From positions 33,668,501 to 33,732,500 of the forward strand of contig JAKSXM010000007.1 in NCBI GenBank assembly GCA_022575985.1: a stretch of DNA of 64,000 bases, in the 5' to 3' direction. Source of the DNA: Anagrus nilaparvatae. Taxonomy: Eukaryota > Arthropoda > Insecta > Hymenoptera > Mymaridae. Both the position numbers and the translations under genes were made by a program. Under the pieces are notes generated by a model, which had not been told where the DNA came from, searched no databases, and saw nothing but the letters and a program-made list of their open reading frames with translations. This document shows, one piece after another, positions 1 to 9,761 of this stretch. Every line of letters starts with the position of its first letter. The first letter of the stretch is position 1.

Positions 1-2672
1 ACTTCGCAAGAGAAGCGGGTGGCAACTTAATTGTTGCAGGAGACTTTAATGCCAAAGCTGTCGACTGGGGTATGCCCTATACTGACTCAAAAGGAGCAGC
101 GACACTAGAAATGGTGTCAAGGCTGGGTCTCGTTGTTCTAAACGTGGGTAACACCACAACCTTTAGAAGGCCCAGCTTTACTGAAACTATAATTGACGTC
201 TCCTTCGCATCCGAAGGCCTGAGTACGAGAGTCAATAACTGGCACGTCATGGAAGTCTTTACTGCGAGCGACCACCAGTACATCTCGTTCGAAATTCAGC
301 ATGAGAGACTGCCCCCTGGAGAGGCATATAGGCCAAAACCAAGAGGCTGGAACCTCAATAAGCTGAACAAAGAAAAATTTATACGAGTTTTAATGATGGG
401 ACAAAGGGCAATTCTAATGAAACCCCGCAGAGTAGGAAGTAAGGAAGACGCGGAGAATGTAGTATCCGAAGTAATGACGCTGCTCAAAAAAGCATGTGAC
501 GCTTCCATGCCTCGAAAAAGGTTTAATGGAAGGAACCCACCTGTATATTGGTGGAGCACAGAAATTGCAGAGTTACGTAGGCAAAGCCACATGACGCGAA
601 GAAGAGCAACTAGGGCCAAGTCTCGCGAAGAAGCAAGGGAACTGATGAGAGTCCATAAGGAAGTGAAGCGATCTTTGAGGCGGGCAATCAATGCCAGTAA
701 GATCCGCTGCGAAAGGAATCTGTGCCTTGAAGTGGACAACGATCCCTGGGGATTGGGCTTCAAGATAGTCACGAAAAAGCTAAGGGGATTTGCTGCTAGC
801 TCACTAATGGACGAAGAGGAAGCAAGGACAGTAGTTGATGCTCTGTTTCCGATGCACCCGACGAGAATAGACCAAGAGGAGGACATTAGGGTAACCGAAA
901 TCCCGGACTTCACGCAAGAAGAGCTGTTCGCTGCCGTAGACTCTCTCAGAAATAAGAAAGCCCCCGGCCCAGACGGCATACCAGCCGAAATTATAAGAAT
1001 CGCTGCGCACGAGTGTCCGTCATTGATGTTAATGATGTACAACTCGTGCCTACGAGCTGGAGTTTTCAGTAGGCGATGGAAAAAGGCACTGTTGGTCCTT
1101 ATCAGTAAAGGAAAGGGAGATCCCACACTCCCGTCCTACTGGCGACCACTAGGACTGCTGGATACAGCTGGAAAGGGCTTCGAAAAAATGCTACAACCGC
1201 GTATCTTAAACGCAGTAGAAGCAGCAGGGGATTTATCTCCTCGGCAATACGGATTTAGACGGGGGAGGTCCACGATCGGGGCTGTGAAGGAGGTCGTTGA
1301 CGCGATAACCAGGGCCCAAACGGGTAATCATTACTCACGTTAAATTACTCTTTTGGTCACCCTGGACGTCAAGAACGCATTCAATTCTGCAAAGTGGACA
1401 AAGTTCCTTCAAGGACTAAATGACTTTGCAGTACCAAATTATTTGATGCGGGTAATGAAGAGTTACCTAAGTGACAGAGTACTATTGTACGAGACTCTTC
1501 AAGGGAAGAGAAGTAGGAAAGTGACAGCTGGTGCAGCTCAGGGCTCCATATTGGGACCTGACCTATGGAACATCTCTTATGATGGTATCCTGAGGATGGA
1601 GTTAGCGGATGGCTGCTTTATGATAGGCTATGCGGATGATATTGCCCTCGTGATCATAGCAAGGAACGTGCAACAAGCACAGGATAGCTTGAGCGTCTGC
1701 ATGTTAAAGACAAATGCATGGATGGAAGAGCACGGATTAAGTCTGGCAGTCGCTAAGACCGAGATCGTGATGTTCACGGGGAAGCAAATCAATACCGTTA
1801 TTCCAATACGGGTTGACGAGGATACCATTATAGAGACGAAAAGGTTCGCCAAATATCTTGGAATAGTTTTGGATACGAAGCGGACCTATTTCGAACATAT
1901 TTCTCAAAGGGTCAAGAAGGCAGGTACCACGACGCTAGCCCTGAGCAGGCTGATGTCGAACATGAATGGACCAAAGTCCAGCAGGAGAAAGCTGCTAATG
2001 TCCGTAACTCACTCCATCCTATTGTACGGAGCGGAGATTTGGAGTGAGGCACTGGATAAGGATATATATTCGAAAGGTATGAAAAGAGTGCAGAGGCAGG
2101 GTGCTCTGAGGGTTTCTTGCGCATACAGGACTGTCTCGGAAGCGGCAGTTCTTGTCATCGCAGGAATTATTCCTATTCAGCTACTTGCCAAAGAGCGTAA
2201 ACTTATTTATGATAGAAAAAATGAAGGCGACGTCGACCGTATCAGAGCGGAAGCTAGGAGGGATGTGATGCTGGAGTGGCAGACGCTCTGGAGGGATGGC
2301 ACAGACAGCGCATGGACCAGGCGTCTCATAAAAGAGGTCGCGCCCTGGACTCAGAGAGGGCACGGAGAGGTAAACTACTTCTTGACACAGTTCCTCAGTG
2401 GCCATGGGCTTTTCCAATCTTATCTCTTTAGGATGGGAAAGGTCGTGAGCCCTGAATGTGTATTCTGTCCCGACAAACGAGATGACGCGCGTCACACGTT
2501 TTTCGAGTGTGACCGCTGGATAACTAAAAGGAGAGCGCTGGAAGCAGAGGTTGAAGAAGTCACACCCGATAACATAGTCGGAAAAATGCTCCAGAACGAG
2601 GAATCATGGAGCGTCGTGGCAAGGTACGTGGAGGAGATTTTGCGTACAAAAAAGTTATTGACGACACCCTAA
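1..2672 (+). pseudogene. R1-clade non-LTR retrotransposon ORF2 (element A), 5' end outside window
   Basis: Encodes the endonuclease/reverse transcriptase of an R1-like non-LTR retrotransposon, which nicks target DNA and copies its RNA there. The frame is open from base 3. It enters inside the APE-type endonuclease (GDFNAK near the left edge, SDHQYI around 270), passes KAPGPDGIPAE at about 958-990, and reaches the catalytic YADD of the reverse transcriptase at 1629-1640. It ends with a C-terminal zinc knuckle, C-x2-C-x8-H-x4-C, around 2458-2515. One in-frame TAA at 1341-1343 splits an otherwise continuous frame, just before VTLDVKNAFNSA. With a single stop in about 890 codons, the copy is young. 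The 5' part (ORF1 and endonuclease start) lies off the left edge. The family assignment rests on motif order and similarity to element B further right; R1 versus a neighbouring clade is inferred. Confidence 0.9.
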
Positions 2673-2756
2673 CTAGGAGCCGCGTGTAGGAGCAGTCAAA
2701 TTAGACGGTTCTTGCACGCGGCACCAATGGGGGGATAATAAAGGACGTACAAGGAT

Positions 2757-2758
2757 AT

Positions 2759-2789
<31 letters not shown>

Positions 2790-2812
2790 TATATATATTT
2801 ATTTATTAATAA
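2757..2812. repeat. (ATTT)n microsatellite behind element A
   Basis: About a dozen ATTT/ATAT units follow the 85-bp 3' UTR of element A. It may be the 3' tail of the element or a microsatellite target; R1-clade relatives such as Waldo and Mino insert into simple repeats. The left flank is outside the window, so the two cannot be told apart. Confidence 0.85.
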
Positions 2813-2815
2813 AGT

Positions 2816-3104
2816 TTCTTATTTATCTAGTTGACGACAATGGTGAAATAACAAGAAGGAGAAAGAAAGGATCAATGGATAGAAGGATCTTCAACCAAAG
2901 AAGATACATGGCCTTAAGTCAACCCGATGTAATGTGATAAACGGTTCCGGGCTGACTTGTATAAGGTATGATGAGGGGTGAGTTTAGTCGGTAAACATGG
3001 GGCAATGCATTCTTTGTAGAGTGCCTTGCCATCATGGAGTCCGACACTGTTCAGAACACCGGGTTCTGTTCGTGCGTAACGCATTCTCACCTCTCTGCCA
3101 CTGT

Positions 3105-3140
<36 letters not shown>
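2816..3140 (+). mobile_element. 3' end of a second non-LTR element with poly-A tail
   Basis: No coding frame. The stretch is richer in GC than its surroundings. It contains a GTTTAGTCGGTAAACATGGGG segment at about 2981-3002 that resembles 3' UTRs of R1/I-type elements, and it ends in about 34 adenines (3107-3140). I read it as a 5'-truncated retrotransposon 3' end. The sequence right after the adenines belongs to a minus-strand reading frame, so this insertion appears to have cut that gene. Confidence 0.55.
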
Positions 3141-3143
<3 letters not shown>

Positions 3144-4116
3144 ATTTGAAATTGTATTAAAATGATTGCCAATATTACTCTCTTTGCCCCTATTGTTGCC
3201 AGTAACATTGCTATTACAGGAAAATTTTAAAATTGTTGAATTATTTGAAGCTAATGGATTTGAATTTAAAATATTGTTAATTGAAAAATTTGAATATAAA
3301 TTATTATTATTATTTTGAGACAAAAAGTATGAATTTAAATTATCATTATTATTTGAAGAAATAGAAGAGCTATTATTATTATGTGATTTAAATAAGTTAT
3401 GTTTTTTATTATTCTTACAAATACTTGATGTGGCTTGAAAATTTTCTTGTGTTGATACTGTATCTTCATAGATTGATTGAGTTGCTGAAGATGGGCACAC
3501 ATCATTCTGCTTGTTTAATTGAACAGTGTTATGCAGAATTGAAATTTCTTTCTTAATTTTATCATAGTTTTCCAGAATATTTTTCTGGAACTTGTCAAAA
3601 AGAATATCAAATTTTGATAGGAAAGTTTTTTCCCAATTGTCAAGTAACCCATGTATACTTTCTGTACAGTTACATTTGTTGATGGAATTATGCGTTGATA
3701 AGCGAGTTGTTTTATTTATTTTATTATCACTAGAGTTCTTGTTTTCTATGATATTTTTTGTGTTGGATCTCCTCATATATGTATTCAAGGCGGCGCTTAG
3801 CAGTACAGAATGCTTATTGGTAGTGGGAGTGGCTTTTTTTGTCACTAGTTTCGGCCTATTTGAGGCGGAGCCTATAGCATTTATATTAGATAGTAGGGTG
3901 TCAGAATTACCATTCTTCTTTTTTGTTTTTTCTTCCGATGATAAGCAGTTGCCACAGAAAACATTGTTGGTGTTTGAGTACAGTTGGTGTTTGAGTACAG
4001 CGTTGATGTATTAAGTTTTCGCATGTGGTACATTTTTTCAACGGATAACTTCTGATACTAGGCTTACCACAGATAAAGCAGGTGGCATTATTGTTGTTGT
4101 TCATGCTTTGAGCCAT
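3141..4116 (-). pseudogene. PHD-like zinc finger / coiled-coil protein, broken (copy 1)
   Basis: Read on the minus strand from 4116. The protein begins with a cysteine-rich module (CFICGK, CTTC, then IHQRC) in the C-x2-C...C-x2-C...H-x2-C order of a PHD-type finger. The last C-x2-C pair (FCGNC) lies in a different frame. A 17-bp tandem duplication at 3967-4000 between them explains the frame change. The rest is Lys/Ser/Asn-rich, with a charged helical stretch around 3560-3650 likely to form a coiled coil, then long Asn runs. The frame ends at the poly-A of the neighbouring insertion. PHD plus coiled coil is a common layout for ORF1 proteins of CR1/Jockey-type retrotransposons, which is my best guess. 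It could instead be an accessory gene of the adjacent Maverick relic. Confidence 0.6.
3967..4000. repeat. 17-bp tandem duplication causing a frameshift
   Basis: TTGGTGTTTGAGTACAG occurs twice in direct succession. Seventeen is not a multiple of three, and the zinc-finger gene changes frame exactly here. The same duplication is at 11708-11741, so it predates the large tandem duplication. Confidence 0.9.
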
Positions 4117-4582
4117 GACTTGTAATTTTTATATATAATCCCACACCAATACTAACTCACTTATGTGTATAGATGTAACTTATTTTATTTTAAGAGAGAC
4201 TTTTTTATTACATATGCAGTTAATGCATTTGTAAAGTGAAACTAGATAACTAGATTAGCACAGTATATAGCTATGTTGTCACGGCGGGCAAGTAAATTGA
4301 ACTTTAGAAGTATGTGTTCTTGTATATGTACAGAGGAAATATCACTGTTGTGCACTGTATTAAGATGGAGTTTTAAGCTTGATAAAAGATAAATTAAAAT
4401 TAAAATATAGATTAAAATATAGATTAAAATTTTCTGAATCCATTAATAATAATAATAAAAGAGTTTTCTATAAAAAAAAATAAAATATGTATAACTTTTG
4501 TATGAAAAAAAAATAAGGGATTTAAATAAATTAAAAATATATTAATTTCAAATAATAGTGTTTTTATTTCTTTAAAAAAAAA
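4117..4582. other. Non-coding AT-rich spacer (copy 1)
   Basis: Between the zinc-finger frame and the exonuclease-like gene. Contains short A- and AAT-rich runs and the direct repeat AATATAGATTAA. No coding signal seen. It could include the 5' UTR of the zinc-finger frame. The same sequence is at 11858-12323. Confidence 0.5.
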
Positions 4583-5041
4583 TTACAATACAGGATTTTT
4601 TTCCTTAAATAAAATACATTTCTTAATGCACATATTGGCGATATTTCCATGTTTTAAACACAAAAGTCCTTGATTACAATCATTCTGGATTCTGTATTTT
4701 ATGTTTATATCTACCACATTTATTGCACTCATTCCTCTTTTTGCCAGCCATATTTTTTTTTCCAATCCTTGTACATAAATTTTTTTTGCACGTCTAAAAC
4801 TATCGAATAATATATTCGATATTTCTTTGTAAGGTATGTAACCTTCTTGCCATGTTAAGCTATGATAATTATGTTTTAACCAATTCATTTGTTTTCTATC
4901 TTTTTTAGATAATTTTGAGATATGAAATGTCGGCTTGAATATAAAATGTTGAATGCTTGATTGACCACTCAAAATAGCCAATTCCTTAAGAATGAAATCT
5001 TGACCATGCTTGAAAAATTGTAAATCCACGTAGAAAGACAT
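4583..5041 (-). CDS. Exonuclease-like protein of Maverick/Polinton-type relic (copy 1)
   Basis: An intact 152-residue frame, last in the minus-strand capsid cluster and 17 bp behind the major capsid gene. It starts with a YVDLQFF...KELAIL pattern, followed later by QMNWLKHNYHSLTWQEG and PYKEI. I recall this layout from uncharacterised proteins encoded next to Maverick-type capsid genes in arthropod genomes. The acidic residues near the start suggest an RNase-H-fold 3'-5' exonuclease, but that is inference. It has Cys residues near the C-terminus. It differs from the second copy by one residue (Gln versus Lys, about residue 91). It is the only sizeable frame of the relic without an internal stop. 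The start is the first Met of the frame. Confidence 0.55.
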   Translation of the reverse strand: MSFYVDLQFFKHGQDFILKELAILSGQSSIQHFIFKPTFHISKLSKKDRKQMNWLKHNYHSLTWQEGYIPYKEISNILFDSFRRAKKIYVQGLEKKIWLAKRGMSAINVVDINIKYRIQNDCNQGLLCLKHGNIANMCIKKCILFKEKNPVL

Positions 5042-5058
5042 TTTGCGACTGACTAATT

Positions 5059-6269
5059 TTAGACTTGTTTTTCTATTAAATTACTAAATGGATTGTAATA
5101 GATAACTCGATCGTATAAAATTAAACAATAAGCAACGGTTTCGTTAATCAAGGCTGCTGCGAACTCAAATTCAATTCTCAAGTCAATGCTTGAAACTTTT
5201 ATTGTAGGATCTGAATTAAAACAATTGAAAACTATTAAAGGTGAATCATTTTTGTAGTTAGTCATGCTTAATTTTTGTTTGCCACTTTCTCCGTAATAGG
5301 CCAATTGAAATTCAGTAAACATTTGATAGGCTGTTTTTCCAGTATTAAAGTCCAAATCTAAATTTTCACTGGGATATTGTTGAGAATTTAAAAATAGTCT
5401 GCAGTTTCATAATTGACAATGATCAAATTTACTCATGTCAGCATGAATATTTTCATTTCTGTTAGTCTGAAATCCTACAATTACAAATAGTAGTTCATCT
5501 ATTGGATTGAAATTTCTAATTTTTCAGACTACTCGATCACCTGTAGTAAGATTTGGATTACTGTAATGATCCCATGTTCTGAAAAAAAGAGGAACTTTAC
5601 ATCCACTCTCTAATATTTTTAACATTCTCAATTTATACGGATCAATAACTTCGACTTAAGGCAAACGCCATGCCATTTTTATTATTTCTATATCAAAATC
5701 TGTAATAGGCGTCTGTCCAGCAGCAAGCTGTTGATAAATGGAATTTTTGTCACTTCGACTTCTGAAAAAAACCAACTGCATCGAAATAAATCTAATTATT
5801 TTATCGAAATCTTCAAAAATACCCATCAATTTTTTTATTGGCACGCATAGATAGAACATTTCATTTTTTACAACAGTCATTTGACTGAGCCCATTTCACT
5901 TAGTTGTGCAGTCTCTGCATAGGTCTCTGAAACTGCTGATTTCATGGATACTGTGACTCCTGGGTTTCGAATCTCATCAATTGTATGTCCATTTAATTCA
6001 AGTCTAATTTCGCTAAATAAAAATAATAAGAAATTTTTTGACAATGTAACTTCGTTTACGGTTGCTAGAGTTATATCTTTTAATTTGGCTTCTATGTATA
6101 GGTAACTTTGGTGCGGGGATATGAAAGATGACTGATCTTGAACGGCGACTCGTATCTCATCGGATATCTTGAGTCCTGAATTAGCAAACGGTAAAAAAAT
6201 TTGAACTTGTATTCTTGTTATACTTTCATCTTTTTTTATAGGATCAAGTATATTTAAAATGTGCGACAT
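5059..6269 (-). pseudogene. Major capsid protein, double jelly-roll type, Maverick/Polinton-like (copy 1)
   Basis: About 400 codons from ATG 6269. Recognised from the order of landmarks: SPHQSYLYIEAKL, then FLFSEIRLELNGHTIDEIRN, and far downstream a DLRIEFEF strand and the closing AYCLILYDRVIYYNP. This pattern is characteristic of a capsid family found in Maverick/Polinton-like elements of insects and other animals; such proteins build the icosahedral shell as double jelly-roll trimers. The gene is dead: a one-base frameshift near 5880, then in-frame stops at 5656-5658, 5524-5526 and 5407-5409. All of these are also present in the second copy. It follows the small basic gene by 2 bp and precedes the exonuclease-like gene by 17 bp, giving a viral-style compact cluster. 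Confidence 0.75.
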
Positions 6270-6271
6270 TT

Positions 6272-6502
6272 TTATTCTTTATCGTTTTTTCTTATCTTTT
6301 TTTTTTTATTATTAGTATTATTAACGATGTAACCCAAGGGTTTTAGAAAAAGTACGTTTTTTTGAGATAACGTTTTAATTTTTGCTGGTTTTGAAATTAC
6401 TGGTTCTGCTGCTGCTGCGGATGCGGATGCTCTGTTTTTGACATTTGTTGACAAGTTAATGACATTATCGTAGCAATTTCTTTGATTATATATTATTGGC
6501 AT
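6272..6502 (-). CDS. Small basic protein between penton and major capsid genes (copy 1)
   Basis: The frame is about 76 residues if it starts at the ATG at 6502 (MPIIYNQRNC), although it is open a further nine codons upstream. This start overlaps the end of the penton-like gene by 10 nt, as expected in a compact viral cluster. It contains a short Ala/Ser run from GC-rich triplets, the phrase KNVLFLKPLGY, and a very basic tail (Asn/Lys/Arg) encoded by an A/T-rich run. I have a vague memory of small basic ORFs at this position in related elements, possibly DNA-condensing or capsid-internal proteins. No function can be assigned. The homopolymer near the C-terminus could hide a frameshift. Confidence 0.45.
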   Translation of the reverse strand: MPIIYNQRNCYDNVINLSTNVKNRASASAAAAEPVISKPAKIKTLSQKNVLFLKPLGYIVNNTNNKKKKIRKNDKE

Positions 6503-7200
6503 TTTCGCAAATCTAAAAGAACTACACAATTTTCACCTCTGAAATTAATTAGCGAATCGGCTTCCTCGCAAAGGCGAATTTGAATGTTGTCGATCGTTCG
6601 AGTGTGGATCGGCAAATAAATTACATGTGTTGGATTCTATATAATTTTATAACCTGGAGAGACATTAGGGAAAAATTCATACAATGTATGTGATGCTTCT
6701 CCATTACTAAAACTATTATGAACTATATTACATTGAACACGTATAGATTCGACGTTCAATATATTTACGAGATTTTGAAACTCGTATTTTTTAAATGCAT
6801 CTAATTTGATTGGGTCAAAGCCCAAAATCGAACCAATATTTCTTTCTTTTTCAAAGTCAATTTTATATCGACAGTAAACTTGCGAGCGCAAAGTTTGATG
6901 GTTAGCAGTAATATAAAGCGGCTGGTAAATAAGCTCTTTTGGTGCGGTTTCTGGCAATGAATTATTCTTATGGCGTTCCTTTAGCTCGAGGTTCAAAAAA
7001 TTTTCAATATCTCCCAATTCGTAGCTGCCTTCTACAATTTCTATATGTTTATTCTCGTCATACCAAAACAAATTATTAGTTTTATTTATGTTTGCAATCG
7101 AGAACCAACAGGATAGTCCTGTTAGACCAATTTCGTAATCACATGTCAAATTAATCAGGGGAAAAAAATCCGCTGATTTTTTTTCACCAATTATATCCTT
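6493..7200 (-). pseudogene. Penton-like minor capsid protein, Maverick/Polinton-like (copy 1)
   Basis: The frame is open from 7200 to the stop at 6493-6495, interrupted by one TAG at 6637-6639. No ATG is available at the N-terminus, so the start codon has been lost or mutated. Landmarks are SADFFP near the start, NKTNNLFWY in the first third, GSYELGDIENFL, and INFRGEN close to the end. This order matches the minor capsid (single jelly-roll, penton vertex) proteins of Maverick/Polinton-like elements. It lies first in the minus-strand cluster, head to head with the packaging ATPase across about 200 bp. The identical stop is at 14378-14380 in copy 2, so inactivation came before duplication. Confidence 0.68.
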
Positions 7201-7405
7201 TTATGTGAAATTCCTAGGGCAACTTGTTAATTATTGTATTAATAATTCCCCTACCTCTTGGTCTAGCGGCTAATAAATTTCTGCTAATTATAACTGCTTC
7301 ATTTGCTAGCCTTTTATACACTATCAAAAGAACGCTATTTGTACGCGATTATATAAATTATTAGTAATGCGATTTTTTATTTAGTTTAACATTGAATCCA
7401 TCAAA
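7201..7405. promoter_or_regulatory. Divergent intergenic region between penton and ATPase genes (copy 1)
   Basis: About 200 bp, AT-rich, separating genes transcribed in opposite directions. Several TATAA-like words (for example TATATAAATTATTAG near 7350) could have been promoter elements. The bidirectional role is inferred from gene layout only. Copy 2 is at 14942-15146. Confidence 0.3.
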
Positions 7406-8083
7406 ATGAGAGTTGTGCGTCAACCTTCGAAAATTGAAATAATAAATTTTGCTGTTTCTGACAAGCACAAGCTCAGGCTTTTTCAAAACGTACCAAATAA
7501 TATTAGGGCTATCGTTTCGGGGCCAAGTAACATTGGAAAGACATACGCTTTAGTCAGTTTATTCTTATCTGAAAATGGATTTTTAAATTCATACTTATAC
7601 TCGACAACTTTATTTCAAGATATTTACAATTATCAGAGATACGTTTTAACGGAAATTAAAAGGTTTGGTTATTTTGAAAGCCCAAACTGTGATAATGTCG
7701 TTAGACAAAGTCAGGCTAGACCTTTTAGCGTAGTACTTTTTGATGATGTGTCTGGTGAAGATAAATCAGTAATTAATGAATATTTTACTCATGGAAGGCA
7801 TTATAATCAGAGCTGTTTTTTATTATGTCAAAGTTACACCTGTTCCAATAAGCATGCAATTAGAGATAATGCAAATTACCTTGTAATCTTCTGACAAGAT
7901 GAATTAAATTTGTTAAACTTATATAAGAATCACGTAATTGGAGATATGACATTTAAACAGTTTGTAGACATGTGTTTGTTTGCCTGGAATACCGAAAAGT
8001 ATGCTTTTCTTGTAATAGACAAAGAACTCGGATTGGGAAACAGGCGTTATAAAGTAAGATTTAATGATCATATAATCCTGTAA
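7406..8083 (+). pseudogene. A32-like packaging ATPase, Maverick/Polinton-like (copy 1)
   Basis: A 225-codon frame starting at ATG 7406. Walker A is GPSNIGKT (about residues 46-53) and Walker B is SVVLFDDV (about 108-115). This is the FtsK/HerA-type genome-packaging ATPase of Mavericks and related DNA viruses, which pumps the genome into the capsid. An in-frame TGA at 7892-7894 follows LVIF; reading continues in the same frame to TAA 8081-8083. A CGA-to-TGA transition would explain the stop. Copy 2 (15147-15824) has the same stop. It is followed directly by the DUF8207-like remnant. Confidence 0.8.
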
Positions 8084-8102
8084 AAATTAGCAGGTTGCAG
8101 TC

Positions 8103-8315
8103 AGATGTCAAACTATCAACTTGAATTTTAAAGACGAGAAAATAGCCGAAGAAATTGAGCAAACTCGACAAATTATACAAAAAAAAAAAAAATGAACGTG
8201 CTGAAAGAAAAATATTCAAGTGTGGACGCGAGTTTTGCTGAATTATACAAGCCAATTATTGAACCGCTTGAATATATTGCTAAAAAATATAACAATAGTA
8301 ATAATAATAATAATA
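8103..8315 (+). pseudogene. DUF8207-like Maverick gene, 5' remnant cut by element B (copy 1)
   Basis: Downstream of the ATPase in the same orientation. The frame reads a charged helix (KIAEEIEQTRQII), changes frame in a run of 13 adenines at 8180-8192, then gives FAELYKPIIEPLEYIAKKY and a run of Asn codons. The KPIIEPLE phrase recalls the N-terminus of DUF8207-domain proteins of insect Maverick-like elements, whose role is unknown. Element B starts at the end of the AAT/Asn run (8298-8315), so the rest of the gene is lost here. It does not visibly resume on the far side of element B at 20.19 kb. Confidence 0.5.
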
Positions 8316-8345
8316 CCAGGCAACGGGGGGAACACGGGGAAAAAG

Positions 8346-9761
8346 ATGAACGAGGTTACTCAATCGAATGAAGAACTGTCTGAATTCGATCAGGGAATAC
8401 AAAATGTAGAGCTCTCAATAACCGAGAAAAATAGGAAGGAGCTACAAGGGCAAAGAAAGAGGAAAAAAGTGCTCCAGGAAGAGGAAAACAGAAAGAGGCT
8501 TCAAGAGCAACGTGAGAAGCTCCAGCAGCAGCAAAAGAGACAGAAGGATTTGCGTGAAAAACGCCTATTGGAAGAAAGAAAAAACCAAGAAGGGTCGGAT
8601 AAATCGAAGCCGAACGCAACGGCTTCCGATCAGTCTTCCACTGATCACCATGATCTAGTGAAATTGACAAACCACCCTGAGGTAGACGAGTCTCCAATGG
8701 AAACTCAAATTTCGCAAGAGGACAAAGACAGTTTACGTGAGCAAGACAATTCACGTAAGCAAAATAATGCAAACGGTCCCAAAAGGATCAGCAAGGCCGA
8801 AAATAAAAGGAGGAAAAAACAAAAAAAGCTGCAGCTTCAACAGGGAAACCAGGTAACTGAAATCCCAAGCCAGTTGCAAAAACAGGCTCAGGTAGAAAAA
8901 ATACCCAATAAAGTGAATACCTGGGAAAAACCCAAAAAGAAGCAGAAAGCTAAGAAGAAGAATACTCAGCAGCCAAAAAGGCCTGCTGAAACGGTCAGTA
9001 CCAAGCCGAGTAGGTGTAGGTACAAAAAGAGGATGGAGGCCTTACTTATAAAACCAGCAGCAGGCCATACATACGAGGAAACTCTTCTCAGTATTAAGAA
9101 GAACGTCCAGCTTGAAGATTCGGGGGCTAAAGTCCATCGAATCCGCAAGACGCAAGGCGGCAGCGTCCTCATCGAGCTGGAGTCGATATTGGACTCCGGC
9201 AAACTGCAGGAAGCAGTTCAAGCGGTAACGGGCCCTGATTCGAACGTTCGGGACATGATCCCCATGCTCAAACTCGAAATTCGAGATTTAGATGGGGTCA
9301 CGAAAGAACAGGAGATCCAGGAGGCGGTCGCCAAGGCGATAGGTATTGAAAACGGGAAAAACCTCCTGGTTACCATTTTCAGAACCAAAGGCACAATGAG
9401 TCAGATGGCTGTGGTGGAATTACTCGAAGTTGATGCTCTCCGCCTAGCCAAAAAAGGGAAAATCCAAATTGGATGGGCTTTGAACAGAGTGCGCCTTCGA
9501 GCAGATGCAAGGCGCTGCTTTAAGTGTCTGGGCTATGGACATAATCAGTATATCTGCAAAGGCCCAGACTGTAGAAAAGCATGTCTCAAATGTGGCATGG
9601 ATGGCCACAAAAGAACAGAATGCAAGAAGGAAACACCCGAGTGTTTCCTGTGCAAGAATAGGGACGACAAGTGCTCTACGGAACACTATGCCGGAGAAGG
9701 AAACTGCCCCAGCTACCGTGAGGCTCTGGCTGTGGCGAGGAATAAGTGTCATCGAAAATGA
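8346..9761 (+). CDS. R1-like ORF1 (gag-like) nucleic-acid-binding protein (copy 1)
   Basis: 471 residues from ATG 8346 (MNEVTQSNEEL), with no internal stop. The N-terminal 40-120 is a Lys/Glu/Gln/Arg heptad-rich coiled coil; 120-240 is a basic linker; then comes a conserved Gag-like region. The C-terminal 90 residues hold zinc knuckles: CFKCLGYGHNQYIC and CLKCGMDGHKRTEC (both C-x2-C-x4-H-x4-C) and a third CFLC-type module. It coats element RNA in a ribonucleoprotein. The open frame extends 42 codons upstream, but that part belongs to the interrupted host gene. The stop TGA overlaps the ORF2 start as ATGA (9758-9761), suggesting coupled termination-reinitiation as in other R1-clade elements. 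Virtually identical to 16087-17502. Confidence 0.9.
   Translation: MNEVTQSNEELSEFDQGIQNVELSITEKNRKELQGQRKRKKVLQEEENRKRLQEQREKLQQQQKRQKDLREKRLLEERKNQEGSDKSKPNATASDQSSTDHHDLVKLTNHPEVDESPMETQISQEDKDSLREQDNSRKQNNANGPKRISKAENKRRKKQKKLQLQQGNQVTEIPSQLQKQAQVEKIPNKVNTWEKPKKKQKAKKKNTQQPKRPAETVSTKPSRCRYKKRMEALLIKPAAGHTYEETLLSIKKNVQLEDSGAKVHRIRKTQGGSVLIELESILDSGKLQEAVQAVTGPDSNVRDMIPMLKLEIRDLDGVTKEQEIQEAVAKAIGIENGKNLLVTIFRTKGTMSQMAVVELLEVDALRLAKKGKIQIGWALNRVRLRADARRCFKCLGYGHNQYICKGPDCRKACLKCGMDGHKRTECKKETPECFLCKNRDDKCSTEHYAGEGNCPSYREALAVARNKCHRK

Noticed and set aside
296..1126. 276-codon minus-strand open frame
   Set aside because: Antisense to the conserved R1-like ORF2 frame; no motif of its own.
3592..4014. 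Plus-strand 140-codon open frame (also at 11333-11755)
   Set aside because: Antisense shadow of the zinc-finger/coiled-coil gene; hydrophobic composition results from reading the complement of Lys/Asn codons.
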